DNA from: Edaphobacter modestus
Lineage (GTDB): Bacteria; Acidobacteriota; Terriglobia; Terriglobales; Acidobacteriaceae
Reading direction: 5' to 3'
DNA: 64,000 nucleotides
Assembly: GCF_004217555.1 (NCBI RefSeq)
Contig: NZ_SHKW01000007.1
Location: 186,001 to 250,000 of the forward strand
Shown here one piece after another: positions 56,149 through 64,000 of the stretch. The notes under the pieces are model-generated. The model did no database searches. It was given only the letters and a program-made list of their open reading frames with translations, and had not been told where the DNA came from. A program made the translations under genes and the position numbers. Each line of letters opens with the position of its first letter. Positions within the stretch are counted from its first letter, which is position 1.

Positions 56149-56690
56149 CAAGAACTCATGCCTTCACCTCACGATCACCACTTCCCTTGCAAGCAGCTTC
56201 GCGAACTCAATCACCATTGGGTGCTAAGCGCCTCGGAACCTTTGCCTCGCAGACATTGGCCGAGCGCTACGACGCTGACCGCAGCGCAGCGGACTGGAGG
56301 AGGTTTGGACGGCTTCCCGGTTTCACGAACTGCAAACCCAAATACAGAAAGTCGGACGGCCTCTTCCCTTTCGTGCGCTTTTTGAGATTATTGGACGTAG
56401 ATATTTTTGGAGTTATTTGTCGTACCGTAGCCTCTGGAAATGACGATCGCTTCATTAACTAACGCTCACGACGGCGCGATAGGTGTCTGTTTTTTTCAGC
56501 AAGATGGAGTCGGAAGGCACGATCAAAGCAAGGGATCTCGATACCTTGCCGTTGTGCCACGTTGCGCCGAAATATCTACGACAAATATCTTCCCAAGCTA
56601 CACACTTCTTGTAGACCGAAACATCATCGAACACTGTCCGTGACCTTTGGCTATAGCCAGTACATGAACTATGTCAAATAGGCAGATCTT
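56149..56690. other. Gene-free right border of the T6SS locus with transposon-end relic
   Basis: About 540 bp with no supported gene. The stretch ttttggagttatttgtcgta at 56405-56424 matches the left-end repeat of the 27.3-kb transposon at 17 of 20 positions. A similar but weaker tacgacaaatat motif lies near 56578. It probably records lost transposon insertions. Confidence 0.5.
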
Positions 56691-57804
56691 CTATTCACCT
56701 TCCGTCACCTGCTCTTCTATCCACTCTTCTAACTTTCGCTGAAGCTCCTCTTTGCTGGGAAGATAAAGCTGGTATTCACGGGCATGAATATTGGCGTCTT
56801 TTGGTAGTGTGATTTCTACAAGCGCAGTGTTCTTTTTTTTGCACATGACGATGCCAATCGTCGAGTTCTCACCATCGGACTTGACGAAGCGATCGAAGTA
56901 GTTGACGTACATCTGCATCTGACCCAAATCTTGATGCGTCAGCTTCCCTATTTTTAGGTCGATGAGTACGTAGCATTTCAGCAGCCGATTGTAGAGAACC
57001 AAATCGATAAAAAAGTGCTCTTCATCGAAGGTGAAGCGCTTTTGACGTGCTTCGAAGAGAAAGCCTTTGCCTAATTCAAGCAGGAAGTGTTGCACATTCT
57101 CGACGATCGCCGCTTCGAGATCGGATTCAGAGTAGACGGCCTTGCTCTCGAGTCCAAGGAACTCTAAGACGTAGGGCTCCTTAAGGATATCCTGTGGTCT
57201 CGAAACTCCGTGCCCCTGATGGGCCAGCTCGCGGATTCCCTTCTTATTTCGACTGAGTGCAAGTCGTTCGTACAGGCCAGAGTTGAATTGGCGCTTCAGA
57301 TCCCGAAGAGTCCAGTTCTGCTGCGTGGCCTCGATCTCATAGAATTTGCGCTCTTGCTCATTTAGTCCCAAGAGGAACACATAATGAGACCAGCTCAGAG
57401 CAAAGGGTTGCTCTGCAGCTGGCGTAACGGACCGCCCAGACAGTGTCTGGGCAGTTCGAGAAGGTGCACGTTGCTCCGGCTCACCGAATCGCCCAGACAC
57501 TGTCTGGGCAATCTGAGGGTCTCGACCCGGATAAGCAATGTAGAAGCGGCGCATGTACTCGAGATTGCTCTTTGAGAAGCCATTGCCGAACTCCGTGGTC
57601 AGTCGAGCAGCCAGCTCTCGGATCACTTCCTTTGCCATACTGCGCCCGGTCCGCGCCACCCTGTTCTTCCTCCACAATGCGGCGACCGATCTCATAGTTT
57701 GTGTGAACTTGTAAGAGATTGAGTCCCCGGGCCGCGGCTCCGCGAGCCGAAAGGACGAGCTGGCGGATACCATCGTAGAGCTCGATTGAATCAGCTTTCG
57801 CCAT
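56691..57804 (-). pseudogene. DUF1016 (YhcG) PD-(D/E)XK nuclease, one frameshift from intact
   Basis: The natural N-terminus starts at 57804 (MAKADSIELYDGIRQLVLSA, HTNYEIGRRIVEEEQGGADR). One extra A near 57636-57640 shifts the frame within AQYGK/EVIREL. The rest (to 56691) is complete: FSKSNLEYMRRFYIAYP, LSWSHYVFLLGLNEQERKFY, EPYVLEFLGLE, then the nuclease core FTFDEEHFFIDLVLYNRLLK and CYVLIDLKIGKL. About 370 residues if repaired. DUF1016 nucleases are linked to mobile elements and Holliday-junction cleavage. Two palindromes lie in its linker. It sits just inside the recombinase at 57.9 kb. Confidence 0.82.
57434..57509. repeat. Two copies of a 19-bp palindrome in the DUF1016 linker
   Basis: gcccagaca-n-tgtctgggc occurs at 57434-57452 and 57491-57509, separated by 38 bp and kept in frame (reading QTLSG / QTVSG in the protein). 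It lies just before the LSWSHYVFLL block. Equivalent but different palindromes lie at this site in the other two DUF1016 sequences of the window. Confidence 0.85.
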
Positions 57805-57881
57805 GAATAAAGTATAGGTTCGTAATTCGTTCGGTCCGTCAGCAGAGGTAAACAGGAATCAACATCTCCAATCCGGCGAAG

Positions 57882-58616
57882 CTACAGTCCTAAATTATCG
57901 TTCACCGCCACTGCGATCTCCTGATCGGAGCCCAGGTATCTCTCGGTCGTCTGGATCGACGAGTGCCCTAGCAGAAACTTGATCTGTTCGAGATCCCCGC
58001 CATTCTTACGGCAGAGCTTGGCGCAGGTGCGACGAAGATCGTGGGCGCCGAAGTGCTCGATCCCGATTTGCTTCGATGACTGTTCAACTATTGACCAGAC
58101 CGCCCAGTCGCTCAAGGTGTCGCGATTGATCTTCCCGCTCTTAGAGACCGATCGGAGCAGCCGGCCATCTTTAATCTCAGCCACGGTCATCCAGACATCG
58201 ATTCCCTTCTTCACCCAGATCGGGATGGCCACCGTTCGAATTCGCCGGCCCTTGCCTTCGAGGTCTGCCAAGACCCACCGACCCTCTCTTTGCTGGATAG
58301 TCGTGACGTCGAGCTCGGCTAGTTCATTCCGCCTGAGGGCGCAGCCGACCAAAAGAGACAGAATCACATAGTCGCGCTTCCCTTTCAGGGTCGAGCGATC
58401 GGGGACGGTCAGGAGATCTTTCGCCTGCTCCCGGGTCAGCCAGTTTCCCAGCCGAGTTCCCCTCTGCCGGATGTTCGGGATGTCGGTCAGGCTCGCAGCC
58501 TCCTCCTGGCCGATCATCCTGGCGCGGCGAGCTTCGCCGACCATCTTCCGAACCGCCGAGAGCCGGACATTAATAGTAGAGGGGGACAAAGATTCCAGGG
58601 TCGACCTCCACTCCAT
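57882..58616 (-). CDS. Tyrosine recombinase/integrase
   Basis: 244 residues. Short SAM-like N-terminus (SLSPSTINVRLSAVRKMVGE), then the catalytic domain: box-I Arg in LVGCALRRNELAELDV, box-II AHDLRRTCAKLCRKNGG (HxxR) and KFLLGHSSIQTTERYL with the Tyr nucleophile. The catalytic set looks complete. The N-terminal core-binding domain is shorter than usual (~60 residues missing). An out-of-frame ATGACCAACGAGGCTCTT just upstream suggests a one-base loss near 58620. The decayed relative at 20987-21601 shares its C-terminus. It probably once integrated an element here. Confidence 0.85.
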   Translation of the reverse strand: MEWRSTLESLSPSTINVRLSAVRKMVGEARRARMIGQEEAASLTDIPNIRQRGTRLGNWLTREQAKDLLTVPDRSTLKGKRDYVILSLLVGCALRRNELAELDVTTIQQREGRWVLADLEGKGRRIRTVAIPIWVKKGIDVWMTVAEIKDGRLLRSVSKSGKINRDTLSDWAVWSIVEQSSKQIGIEHFGAHDLRRTCAKLCRKNGGDLEQIKFLLGHSSIQTTERYLGSDQEIAVAVNDNLGL

Positions 58617-58648
58617 TAAGAGCCTCGTTGGTCATGAAATGAGTTTAC

Positions 58649-58713
58649 CCCTGACAATATACATTGTCGTGGGCTTATAATGAACATTATAAAAGACTTA
58701 GATATTGTCAGGG
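58649..58713. repeat. 12-bp inverted repeat upstream of the recombinase
   Basis: ccctgacaatat (58649-58660) and its perfect complement atattgtcaggg (58702-58713) flank a 41-bp AT-rich centre just upstream of the recombinase gene. It could be an operator, a recombination core/arm site or a small element's ends. Confidence 0.6.
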
Positions 58714-58900
58714 ACGAGGGGCCCCGGTCACACCGCATTGGAGTTCCCATGACGATCGGAACCTGTTCCACTGGCTGCTGCTGATTTCAGAAATTCATAA
58801 TTACGACCCGACATGACTAACCACGGTTGTGGAATCCTCTACTAAGCCGCGAGGTAAAGGCAGGCGGGAAATCCCCGTTCATGCTGGGTGACAGAAACAT

Positions 58901-59034
58901 CATAAAGCGGCCAAAAACACCATAAGCTGGCCAACCCTATCCGTTTCTTTTTCAATACCCCGCACTTGCGGCGAGCCGTCAATGAAACACCATAAAGTGG
59001 CCAAAACACCAGTTTGACGCAATATGCTGGCCAA
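58901..59034. repeat. Four cataaagcggccaa-type repeats (IS21-like end)
   Basis: cataaagcggccaaa (58901-58915), cataagctggccaa (58921-58934), cataaagtggccaaa (58991-59005) and caatatgctggccaa (59020-59034), all in one orientation. Multiple short same-strand repeats of this kind are typical of IS21-family termini. No istA/istB gene is present. Confidence 0.6.
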
Positions 59035-59357
59035 GACTTCGGCGGGCACCCGCATCGCCCTCGAACTTTCCGGAAACAGGACTCCTCAGGCAGTTCGGTT
59101 TCACCTTTCCGACAAGCCGGTTAAACGGCCACTTGCGGACTGTGGTTGTTCCCCCCTGTACGACATCTGCCGAGACGGATCGTTCCTAGGCCCAGGAGCA
59201 TTCACAGCCGATGTGTTGATCAGAGGATCGTTCGCGATGGTCTTCTAAACGTAGAAGCCCTTCCATCCAGGTGCTCGAATCGGTGGGTCGGCTCTCGTAC
59301 TTGCTTGATCAAGCGGAGACGCCCACCGTATTCGGCCCTGATGTCGCCTCGCCGCGA
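59035..59357. other. Gene-free region downstream of dps
   Basis: About 320 bp between the repeats and the 3' end of the Dps gene. Short open frames exist on the plus strand but show no recognisable motif. No terminator hairpin with a T-run was identified. Confidence 0.35.
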
Positions 59358-59885
59358 TCAATCGCGACTGCGAGTAATCTCCCATAGAAACCAGGTGCGG
59401 CGTTCCGTTTCATCGGTCCAGGTCTCGATCAGGCTCGCCGTGGCCACGTCGTTGTGTTTCCCGCAAACCTCATGGGCGGCACGCATGAATCCCGTTAGGA
59501 GGCGACTATCCGCGGTGAGCTCTTCGAGCATGCTTTGGGGCGCGACAAACTCTTCGTTGTTGTCCTGCAAGCGCTGATGCTGCGAAATGTCGCCGATCGA
59601 TCGAATCGTCATGCCCCCGATCTTGCGCACCCGCTCCGCGATCGCGTCGGTCATAGCGAAGATTTGCTCCCCATGCTCGTCCAAGAGCAAGTGGTAGTCC
59701 CGGAAATGACGACCGCTCATGTGCCAATGGAAATTCTTGGTCTTAAGATAGAGAGCAAAGACATCGGCGAGCAATCGGCGTAAAGCCTGAGATATTTCTG
59801 CTACGCCTGCCGCCGAAAGATCCGTCGGTGTTTCAAGCCCCCATTCTTCTCTCTCCTTCAACTGTTTGACATTCTTGGACACCAT
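59358..59885 (-). CDS. dps: Dps/MrgA-family DNA-binding ferritin
   Basis: 175 residues from ATG 59885, with a strong aggaggagg ribosome site. The Dps ferroxidase signature is clear: LYLKTKNFHWHMSGRHFRDY followed by HLLLDEHGEQIFAMTDAIAE (His, His, Asp and Glu ligands shared across the subunit dimer). A basic N-terminal tail (MVSKNVKQLKEREEWG) may bind DNA. Dps dodecamers oxidise Fe2+ with peroxide, store iron and protect DNA under starvation or oxidative stress. Confidence 0.93.
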   Translation of the reverse strand: MVSKNVKQLKEREEWGLETPTDLSAAGVAEISQALRRLLADVFALYLKTKNFHWHMSGRHFRDYHLLLDEHGEQIFAMTDAIAERVRKIGGMTIRSIGDISQHQRLQDNNEEFVAPQSMLEELTADSRLLTGFMRAAHEVCGKHNDVATASLIETWTDETERRTWFLWEITRSRD

Positions 59886-60028
59886 CTCATCCTCCTCCTA
59901 AAATTTGTAAAGTTGCACTCTGCCCCTGCAGTCTGGCAAATATTGGAACCCTCGAACCAAACTGCCATCGCGCGAATCGCGGCGGCGGCCAATGCGGCGT
60001 GGCATTCGCGCCGCCGCGCCACAATCGG

Positions 60029-60850
60029 CTATTTCTGAAGAAATACGAGAACCTCCTGATTGATGACATCTGCATGTGTAGTGCATAGCCCGTGGGGGGC
60101 GTCGGCGATCACTTTCAGGGTTGCATTCTTGACAATCTTTGCGCTCACTCTTCCCGAATCATCGATCGGCACGATCTGATCGGCATTTCCCTGAATCACA
60201 AGCGTTGGGACATCGATCTTCTTGAGATCTTCAGTTTGATCTGTTTCGGAAAAAGCTTTGATGCAGTCGTGCGCACCAATGATCGAGGATTGCATCCCCT
60301 GCAACCAGAATGCTTCCCGAACTCCCTCGGAGACTTTTGCTCCGGGTTTGTTGTAGCCATAAAACGGAAGACTCAGGTCTCTAAAAAACTGAGAACGGTC
60401 GTTGACGACACCGGTGCGGATATCATCGAAAACCGATAGCGGCAAACCGCCTGGATTCTTCTCCGTCTTGAGCATCAGCGGGGGAACGGCGGCAATCAGA
60501 ACGACCTTAGCTACACGCTTCTGCCCATTCCGCGCGACGTAGCGGACAACCTCGCCTCCGCCGGTGGAATGGCCGACCATCATTGCATCTTTAATATCAA
60601 GGTGATTCATCAGCTCAGCAAGATCGTCAGCGTATTGATCCATATCGTTGCCTTGCCAAGTTTGGCCAGAGCGCCCGTGGCCTCGACGATCATGGGCGAT
60701 GACACGATAACCTCGCTGTCCGAGAAATAACATTTGTGCGTCCCAGGCATCGGCACTCAAAGGCCATCCGTGAGAGAAGGTGACGACCGGTCCCGCTCCC
60801 CAGTCCTTGTAGTAGATTGAGGTTCCATCTTTCGTAGTGAACGTGTTCAT
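60029..60850 (-). CDS. Alpha/beta hydrolase of the non-haem chloroperoxidase type
   Basis: 273 residues from ATG 60850, with aaggag upstream; the longer frame starting at 60925 overlaps the neighbouring gene and is not favoured. FSHGWPLSADAWD (oxyanion hole), RVIAHDRRGHGRS, the nucleophile elbow VGHSTGGGEVVRYVA, Asp in VIQGNADQIVPID and His in IADAPHGLC give the Ser-Asp-His triad. The family includes cofactor-free haloperoxidases/esterases. It is preceded on the same strand by a truncated hydrolase gene. Confidence 0.9.
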   Translation of the reverse strand: MNTFTTKDGTSIYYKDWGAGPVVTFSHGWPLSADAWDAQMLFLGQRGYRVIAHDRRGHGRSGQTWQGNDMDQYADDLAELMNHLDIKDAMMVGHSTGGGEVVRYVARNGQKRVAKVVLIAAVPPLMLKTEKNPGGLPLSVFDDIRTGVVNDRSQFFRDLSLPFYGYNKPGAKVSEGVREAFWLQGMQSSIIGAHDCIKAFSETDQTEDLKKIDVPTLVIQGNADQIVPIDDSGRVSAKIVKNATLKVIADAPHGLCTTHADVINQEVLVFLQK

Positions 60851-60914
60851 TCTCTTTTCTCCTTCTCTGCTTTTGATTAGTTGAAGACGGACAGCACGCT
60901 CAGGCGAGAGCCGA

Positions 60915-61253
60915 CTAGTTCTCAAGAGGCGGCAGGAATGTACGGGAAGATCCTCGACGGCAGATGTACAGCTTCACCGAGCGTCCGTCCTGGCTAATCG
61001 TCTTTTCAACCGTGGTCACGCCGGACATGTCGACCGGCGTCTTATTCTGCAGCCCGGTGAGGATTTCCTGCGGCTTTGGCTGGGGCAGTGTCCAAAACGG
61101 ACTGGTGTCCTTGTTGAGATCTGCCAAAAAAGCTCTCACTTGTGGATCGATTCGAGGATCTGTTGCCGCGTTCGGCGCTTGCGCTGAGGCTACTTGAGTC
61201 ATAACAATAATCCCTCCTAGGGCTAATGTGGCTAACGTACTGGAACGTTTCAT
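60915..61253 (-). pseudogene. Secreted alpha/beta hydrolase, N-terminal fragment
   Basis: From ATG 61253 (after ggagaaagtca): signal peptide MKRSSTLATLALGGIIVMTQ ending in ASAQA. Then DPRIDPQVRAFLADLNKDTS and TTVEKTISQDGRSVKLYI, the N-terminal lid region of periplasmic acetylhydrolase/lipase-like proteins. The sequence then breaks off into an unrelated short tail, so the GxSxG catalytic part is missing. The remaining product would be a 112-residue exported stub. Confidence 0.6.
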
Positions 61254-61304
61254 TGACTTTCTCCTTCGGACTTCGGTTGGTTCCATCTGGCGCGACCCCC
61301 TGCA

Positions 61305-61598
61305 CTAATCGCCTCGAGACTTTCTTGCTTCCGCTTGTTCGCGGAACATCCACTCTCTGACATAAGGCGAACAGTGCAGCACTGAGAGACCCTCCGCGCG
61401 ACACGCGTTGAGAAAGCGCACGCCTTCGACATCGACATGATCCACCTCCTCCAAGTCCAAAACGACTCGTGGTCCACTGCGCTCGATCTCGGCCTTCACC
61501 TGGTCGAGGTGTTCGTACCGCAACTCCCCGCTCAGTCGAATCCGTGTTCTGCGCTTGCCAGAAACCCGTTCAATCCTCAGCGTCATGGATCCCCGCAT
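61305..61598 (-). CDS. STAS-domain (anti-anti-sigma-like) protein
   Basis: 97 residues (or 93 from ATG 61586). TRIRLSGELRYEHLDQVKAE and PRVVLDLEEVDHVDVEGVRF, then LNACRAEGLSVLHCSPYVRE form a STAS fold. The usual phosphorylatable Ser/Thr position (D-S/T-S-G-x-G) is here replaced by VDVEGVR, so classical partner-switch control by phosphorylation may be absent. It lies 35 bp upstream of the truncated hydrolase gene, and perhaps once shared its transcript. Confidence 0.75.
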   Translation of the reverse strand: MRGSMTLRIERVSGKRRTRIRLSGELRYEHLDQVKAEIERSGPRVVLDLEEVDHVDVEGVRFLNACRAEGLSVLHCSPYVREWMFREQAEARKSRGD

Positions 61599-61749
61599 CC
61601 GAAGCCCACCCTTGCGGATGCAACTGCTGGGCCATTGTTAACTCGTTGAATAGCTGCAATTTAGAGAAGCCGCAGATGTCCAATTTTGAGCAAATGGTGA
61701 TCGCTGAGCAAATCGGGGGATGGATTAGGTAGGTTGCGGAGAGAACCAG

Positions 61750-64000
61750 CTAGACGGTTGAAACTTTGAACTGATATTTGTCGATTCCCAGGCGCTTGAT
61801 TTTTGCCTCGAGGGTCGCTCTCGGGAGCTCAAGTTTGGCTGCAGCCCCCGTTGGCCCTGAGATTCTGCCGCGGCTTTCCGCGAGTGCGGCTTCGATCATT
61901 TCTTTTTCTTGCCTAAGCAGCGCACCACTAAATGCAACCGTCGAACTTGCGATGTGATGCGGCTTACGCTTAAGCCAGGTCTCATCTACTGAAAAACTAT
62001 CGCCGTCGCTCAGGATGACGGCCCGCTCAATTACATTTTGTAACTCGCGAACATTCCCAGGCCAGTTGTATGCCTGGAGCAGTTTAACGGTTCTTTTATC
62101 GATTGTTCTGAACTTCTTTCCAGCCTTTTTCGCAAAGCGATCAATAAAATATTCAACCAGCAAAGGGATATCCGCCGCTCGCTCCCGCAAGGACGGCATC
62201 TCAATCGGAACGACATGCAGCCTGTACAGGAGATCTTGCCGAAACTTACCTTCAGCAACAAGTAGGTCCAAGTTTCGATGAGTAGCCGCCACCACTCTTG
62301 CGTCAACAGGAATCGGTTTGTCGCTGCCGATACGTTCGATTTCACGTTCCTGCAGCACTCGCAATAGTGCGACTTGGATCTCCGGGGGCACGTCGCCGAC
62401 TTCGTCCAGAAAAATCGTCCCTCCATTTGCGGACTCAAAACGCCCCAGGCGCCGCTGTGTCGCACCAGTGAAGGCACCTTTTTCGTGGCCGAAGAGCTCT
62501 GAAGCAATCAACGATGGCGGGATTGCGGCGCAGTTCACAGCAATAAATGCCCGCCCGGCGCGCATCGATCGTTTATGGATGGCGCGCGCGATCAACTCCT
62601 TTCCCGTACCTGTTTCGCCCAGGATCAGAACCGTCGAATCGGAACGCGCCACCTTGTCCACTTGATGCAGAATTTTTGATAACGCTTTGGAAGAACCGAC
62701 GATGTCCTCAAACATGGAGTCGCGGTCGATTTGTTCTCGCAACGCGACGTTTTCGTTGCGCGTCCTCTCTTCAACTCGGACGCGATCATCAATGTCAGTT
62801 GCTGTCGCGTACCAGCGAATGACCCGTCCCCGATCGTCAAGCAGCGGATTGTATTGAATGAGAAACCACCGGTACTGTCCATCTTTACGCCGAATTCTTT
62901 GCTCGTTTTTGAATGGCGCAACGCCGAGTAGTCCCTTTCGGCGCTCATCCTGCAGTCGTGCAACATCCTCCTGATGAAAACTTCGTGCGCTAGAATCCGG
63001 CGACATCGTCTCTTCGATCGTTAGCCCCGTGTAATCCAGCATTGTCTGATTCGCATAAAGAACAGTGCCGTCCGTGCTCAGTACGCCGATCATCTGGGGA
63101 ATGACATCGACAATCTGGCGGATGGCCAGGGCGTTGTCGGCCATCACACGCATGATCGTTGCAGAGATCAGTTTGGCGACCGAGTCCAGGAAGTCTCGAT
63201 AGGCACGATCCGCAGTCCTGCGGGGACTAATGCCCGCAATGAGTAGTGCGGCCGGCACCTTGTAGTTGACTAGAGTGATCGGCACAACCAACCCGCATTG
63301 AGGCGATTCGTTCCATTGCCCTCCCGGCAAAGGCCCAAATTTCTCCTCCAAATCGTCAACCTGCTGGACCGAGTTTGTGTTAACCGCCCGAGCGAGTGGC
63401 CAGGCCGCACGCGGCTCCGGGGCGGTGAAATCAACGATCTGCGGACTCGCCGTTCCTCCTGGGTCCAGGCCGACGCAGGCTGCCAATTTGGCCCGTTCCA
63501 GGTCTTTGTCCACAGCGTAAAGTAACGCGAATGGTAGGTCGTAGCGGTTTTTGCCGAACACATCACCCGCAATTCGGCATGCCTCTTCAATCTCTTTAGC
63601 GTCATCGGAACGGGCCACAAGGTCTCGGAGCGTTCGGAGGCGCCGTTCGGCAACTACACGATCTGTTGTGTTGTCGACCAGCGACAACGAACCGCCAACT
63701 TTGCCGGCTTCGAGTTCGATGGGGTTAAAGGATACGGTGTAATACCTCTCTTCGAGGTATCCCCCGCGACGATAGAAGTGGAGCAAATCGTTCGACACGG
63801 CGGCTTGGCCAGTGGTTAGTACGTTCTCCATTGTCGATTCGATCGCGGGCCGCAATTCGGGCCACGACTCGAAGAGTGGTCGGCCAAGCGCCTTTGGGTG
63901 CTTATCACCGATGAGCGGAATAAACGCATCGTTATAGAGGACAAGAAGATCCGGCCATCCCCAGTGGATGATCATGGGGAGACGGGACCTCGCGCAAAGA
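61750..64000 (-). CDS. Sigma-54-dependent transcriptional activator with PAS and GAF sensors (5' end outside window)
   Basis: The frame is open through the right edge; at least 749 residues are in the window. Order: PAS-like domain (LLVLYNDAFIPLIGDKHPKA), GAF-like domain (ARSDDAKEIEEACRIAGDVF, CGLVVPITLVNYKVPAALLI), PAS with PAC (MIGVLSTDGTVLYANQTMLD, RRKDGQYRWFLIQYNPLLDD), then the AAA+ domain: Walker A GETGTGKE, the sigma-54 contact loop KGAFTGA and Walker B FLDEVGDV. A Fis-type helix-turn-helix closes it (GAAAKLELPRATLEAKIKRL). It would sense a signal and drive -24/-12 promoters; its targets are unknown. Confidence 0.93.
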   Translation of the reverse strand, partial: LCARSRLPMIIHWGWPDLLVLYNDAFIPLIGDKHPKALGRPLFESWPELRPAIESTMENVLTTGQAAVSNDLLHFYRRGGYLEERYYTVSFNPIELEAGKVGGSLSLVDNTTDRVVAERRLRTLRDLVARSDDAKEIEEACRIAGDVFGKNRYDLPFALLYAVDKDLERAKLAACVGLDPGGTASPQIVDFTAPEPRAAWPLARAVNTNSVQQVDDLEEKFGPLPGGQWNESPQCGLVVPITLVNYKVPAALLIAGISPRRTADRAYRDFLDSVAKLISATIMRVMADNALAIRQIVDVIPQMIGVLSTDGTVLYANQTMLDYTGLTIEETMSPDSSARSFHQEDVARLQDERRKGLLGVAPFKNEQRIRRKDGQYRWFLIQYNPLLDDRGRVIRWYATATDIDDRVRVEERTRNENVALREQIDRDSMFEDIVGSSKALSKILHQVDKVARSDSTVLILGETGTGKELIARAIHKRSMRAGRAFIAVNCAAIPPSLIASELFGHEKGAFTGATQRRLGRFESANGGTIFLDEVGDVPPEIQVALLRVLQEREIERIGSDKPIPVDARVVAATHRNLDLLVAEGKFRQDLLYRLHVVPIEMPSLRERAADIPLLVEYFIDRFAKKAGKKFRTIDKRTVKLLQAYNWPGNVRELQNVIERAVILSDGDSFSVDETWLKRKPHHIASSTVAFSGALLRQEKEMIEAALAESRGRISGPTGAAAKLELPRATLEAKIKRLGIDKYQFKVSTV

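Noticed and set aside
59024..59248. 74-codon plus-strand frame near the IS21-like repeats
   Set aside because: Starts inside a repeat, no motif, no homologous pattern recognised.

Overview
The window looks like a chromosomal segment of an Acidobacteriota (Terriglobia/Acidobacteriaceae-type) soil bacterium. The pointers are a large Oar-like TonB-dependent receptor with a carboxypeptidase-regulatory N-terminus, an ADOP-type duplicated permease fragment, PSCyt1/DUF1549/DUF1553 plus DUF1501 gene pairs, Tat-exported oxidoreductases, and moderate-to-high GC. The assignment is inferred from gene content only.

Layout. 1-12 kb: the 3' end of an enolase-superfamily enzyme, a decayed IS3-family element, and two convergent PSCyt1/DUF1549-DUF1501 loci. 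The first (1.8-6.9 kb, +) is intact. The second (7.2-11.8 kb, -) has collapsed into a DUF1549::DUF1501 chimera with a frameshift, followed by a DUF2231/cytochrome membrane protein and a Tat-exported beta-propeller. 12-18 kb: an IS6-family remnant that truncates an ADOP permease, a decayed anti-sigma factor, and the TonB receptor. 18-33 kb: an accessory graveyard of broken genes (IS1182-type transposase, RES toxin next to its intact antitoxin, tyrosine recombinase, DUF1016/YhcG nuclease pieces, Uma2 nuclease, TetR and SDR pieces). It also holds a Tn552/Tn5053-like transposon with tandem-repeat ends and a large putative effector with APPxYRP repeats.

33.4-56.1 kb is the most interesting part. 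A compact operon encodes a J-domain protein, an E1-like adenylating enzyme, a YukD/ubiquitin-like protein ending exactly in Gly-Gly, an E2-like protein with a candidate catalytic Cys, and a JAMM peptidase. A convergent gene encodes a membrane-anchored protein with a RING-like zinc motif. This cassette lies directly upstream of a type VI secretion cluster (tssJ-K-L-M-A-B-C-hcp-E-F, then tssG-vgrG-DUF4280 PAAR-like-SPOR). tssF and tssG are separated by a divergent pair: a deaminase-like APPxYRP protein and a DUF4157 protein, both more typical of extracellular contractile injection systems. No clpV/tssH is present. The proposed undescribed system is a bacterial ubiquitin-like conjugation pathway coupled to a T6SS. 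The domains are well supported; the coupling is inference from gene order.

56-64 kb: a second recombination-scarred zone (DUF1016 nuclease gene with a frameshift, tyrosine recombinase, repeats), then a stress/regulation block with Dps, an alpha/beta hydrolase, a truncated hydrolase, a STAS protein and a sigma-54 activator that runs off the right edge.
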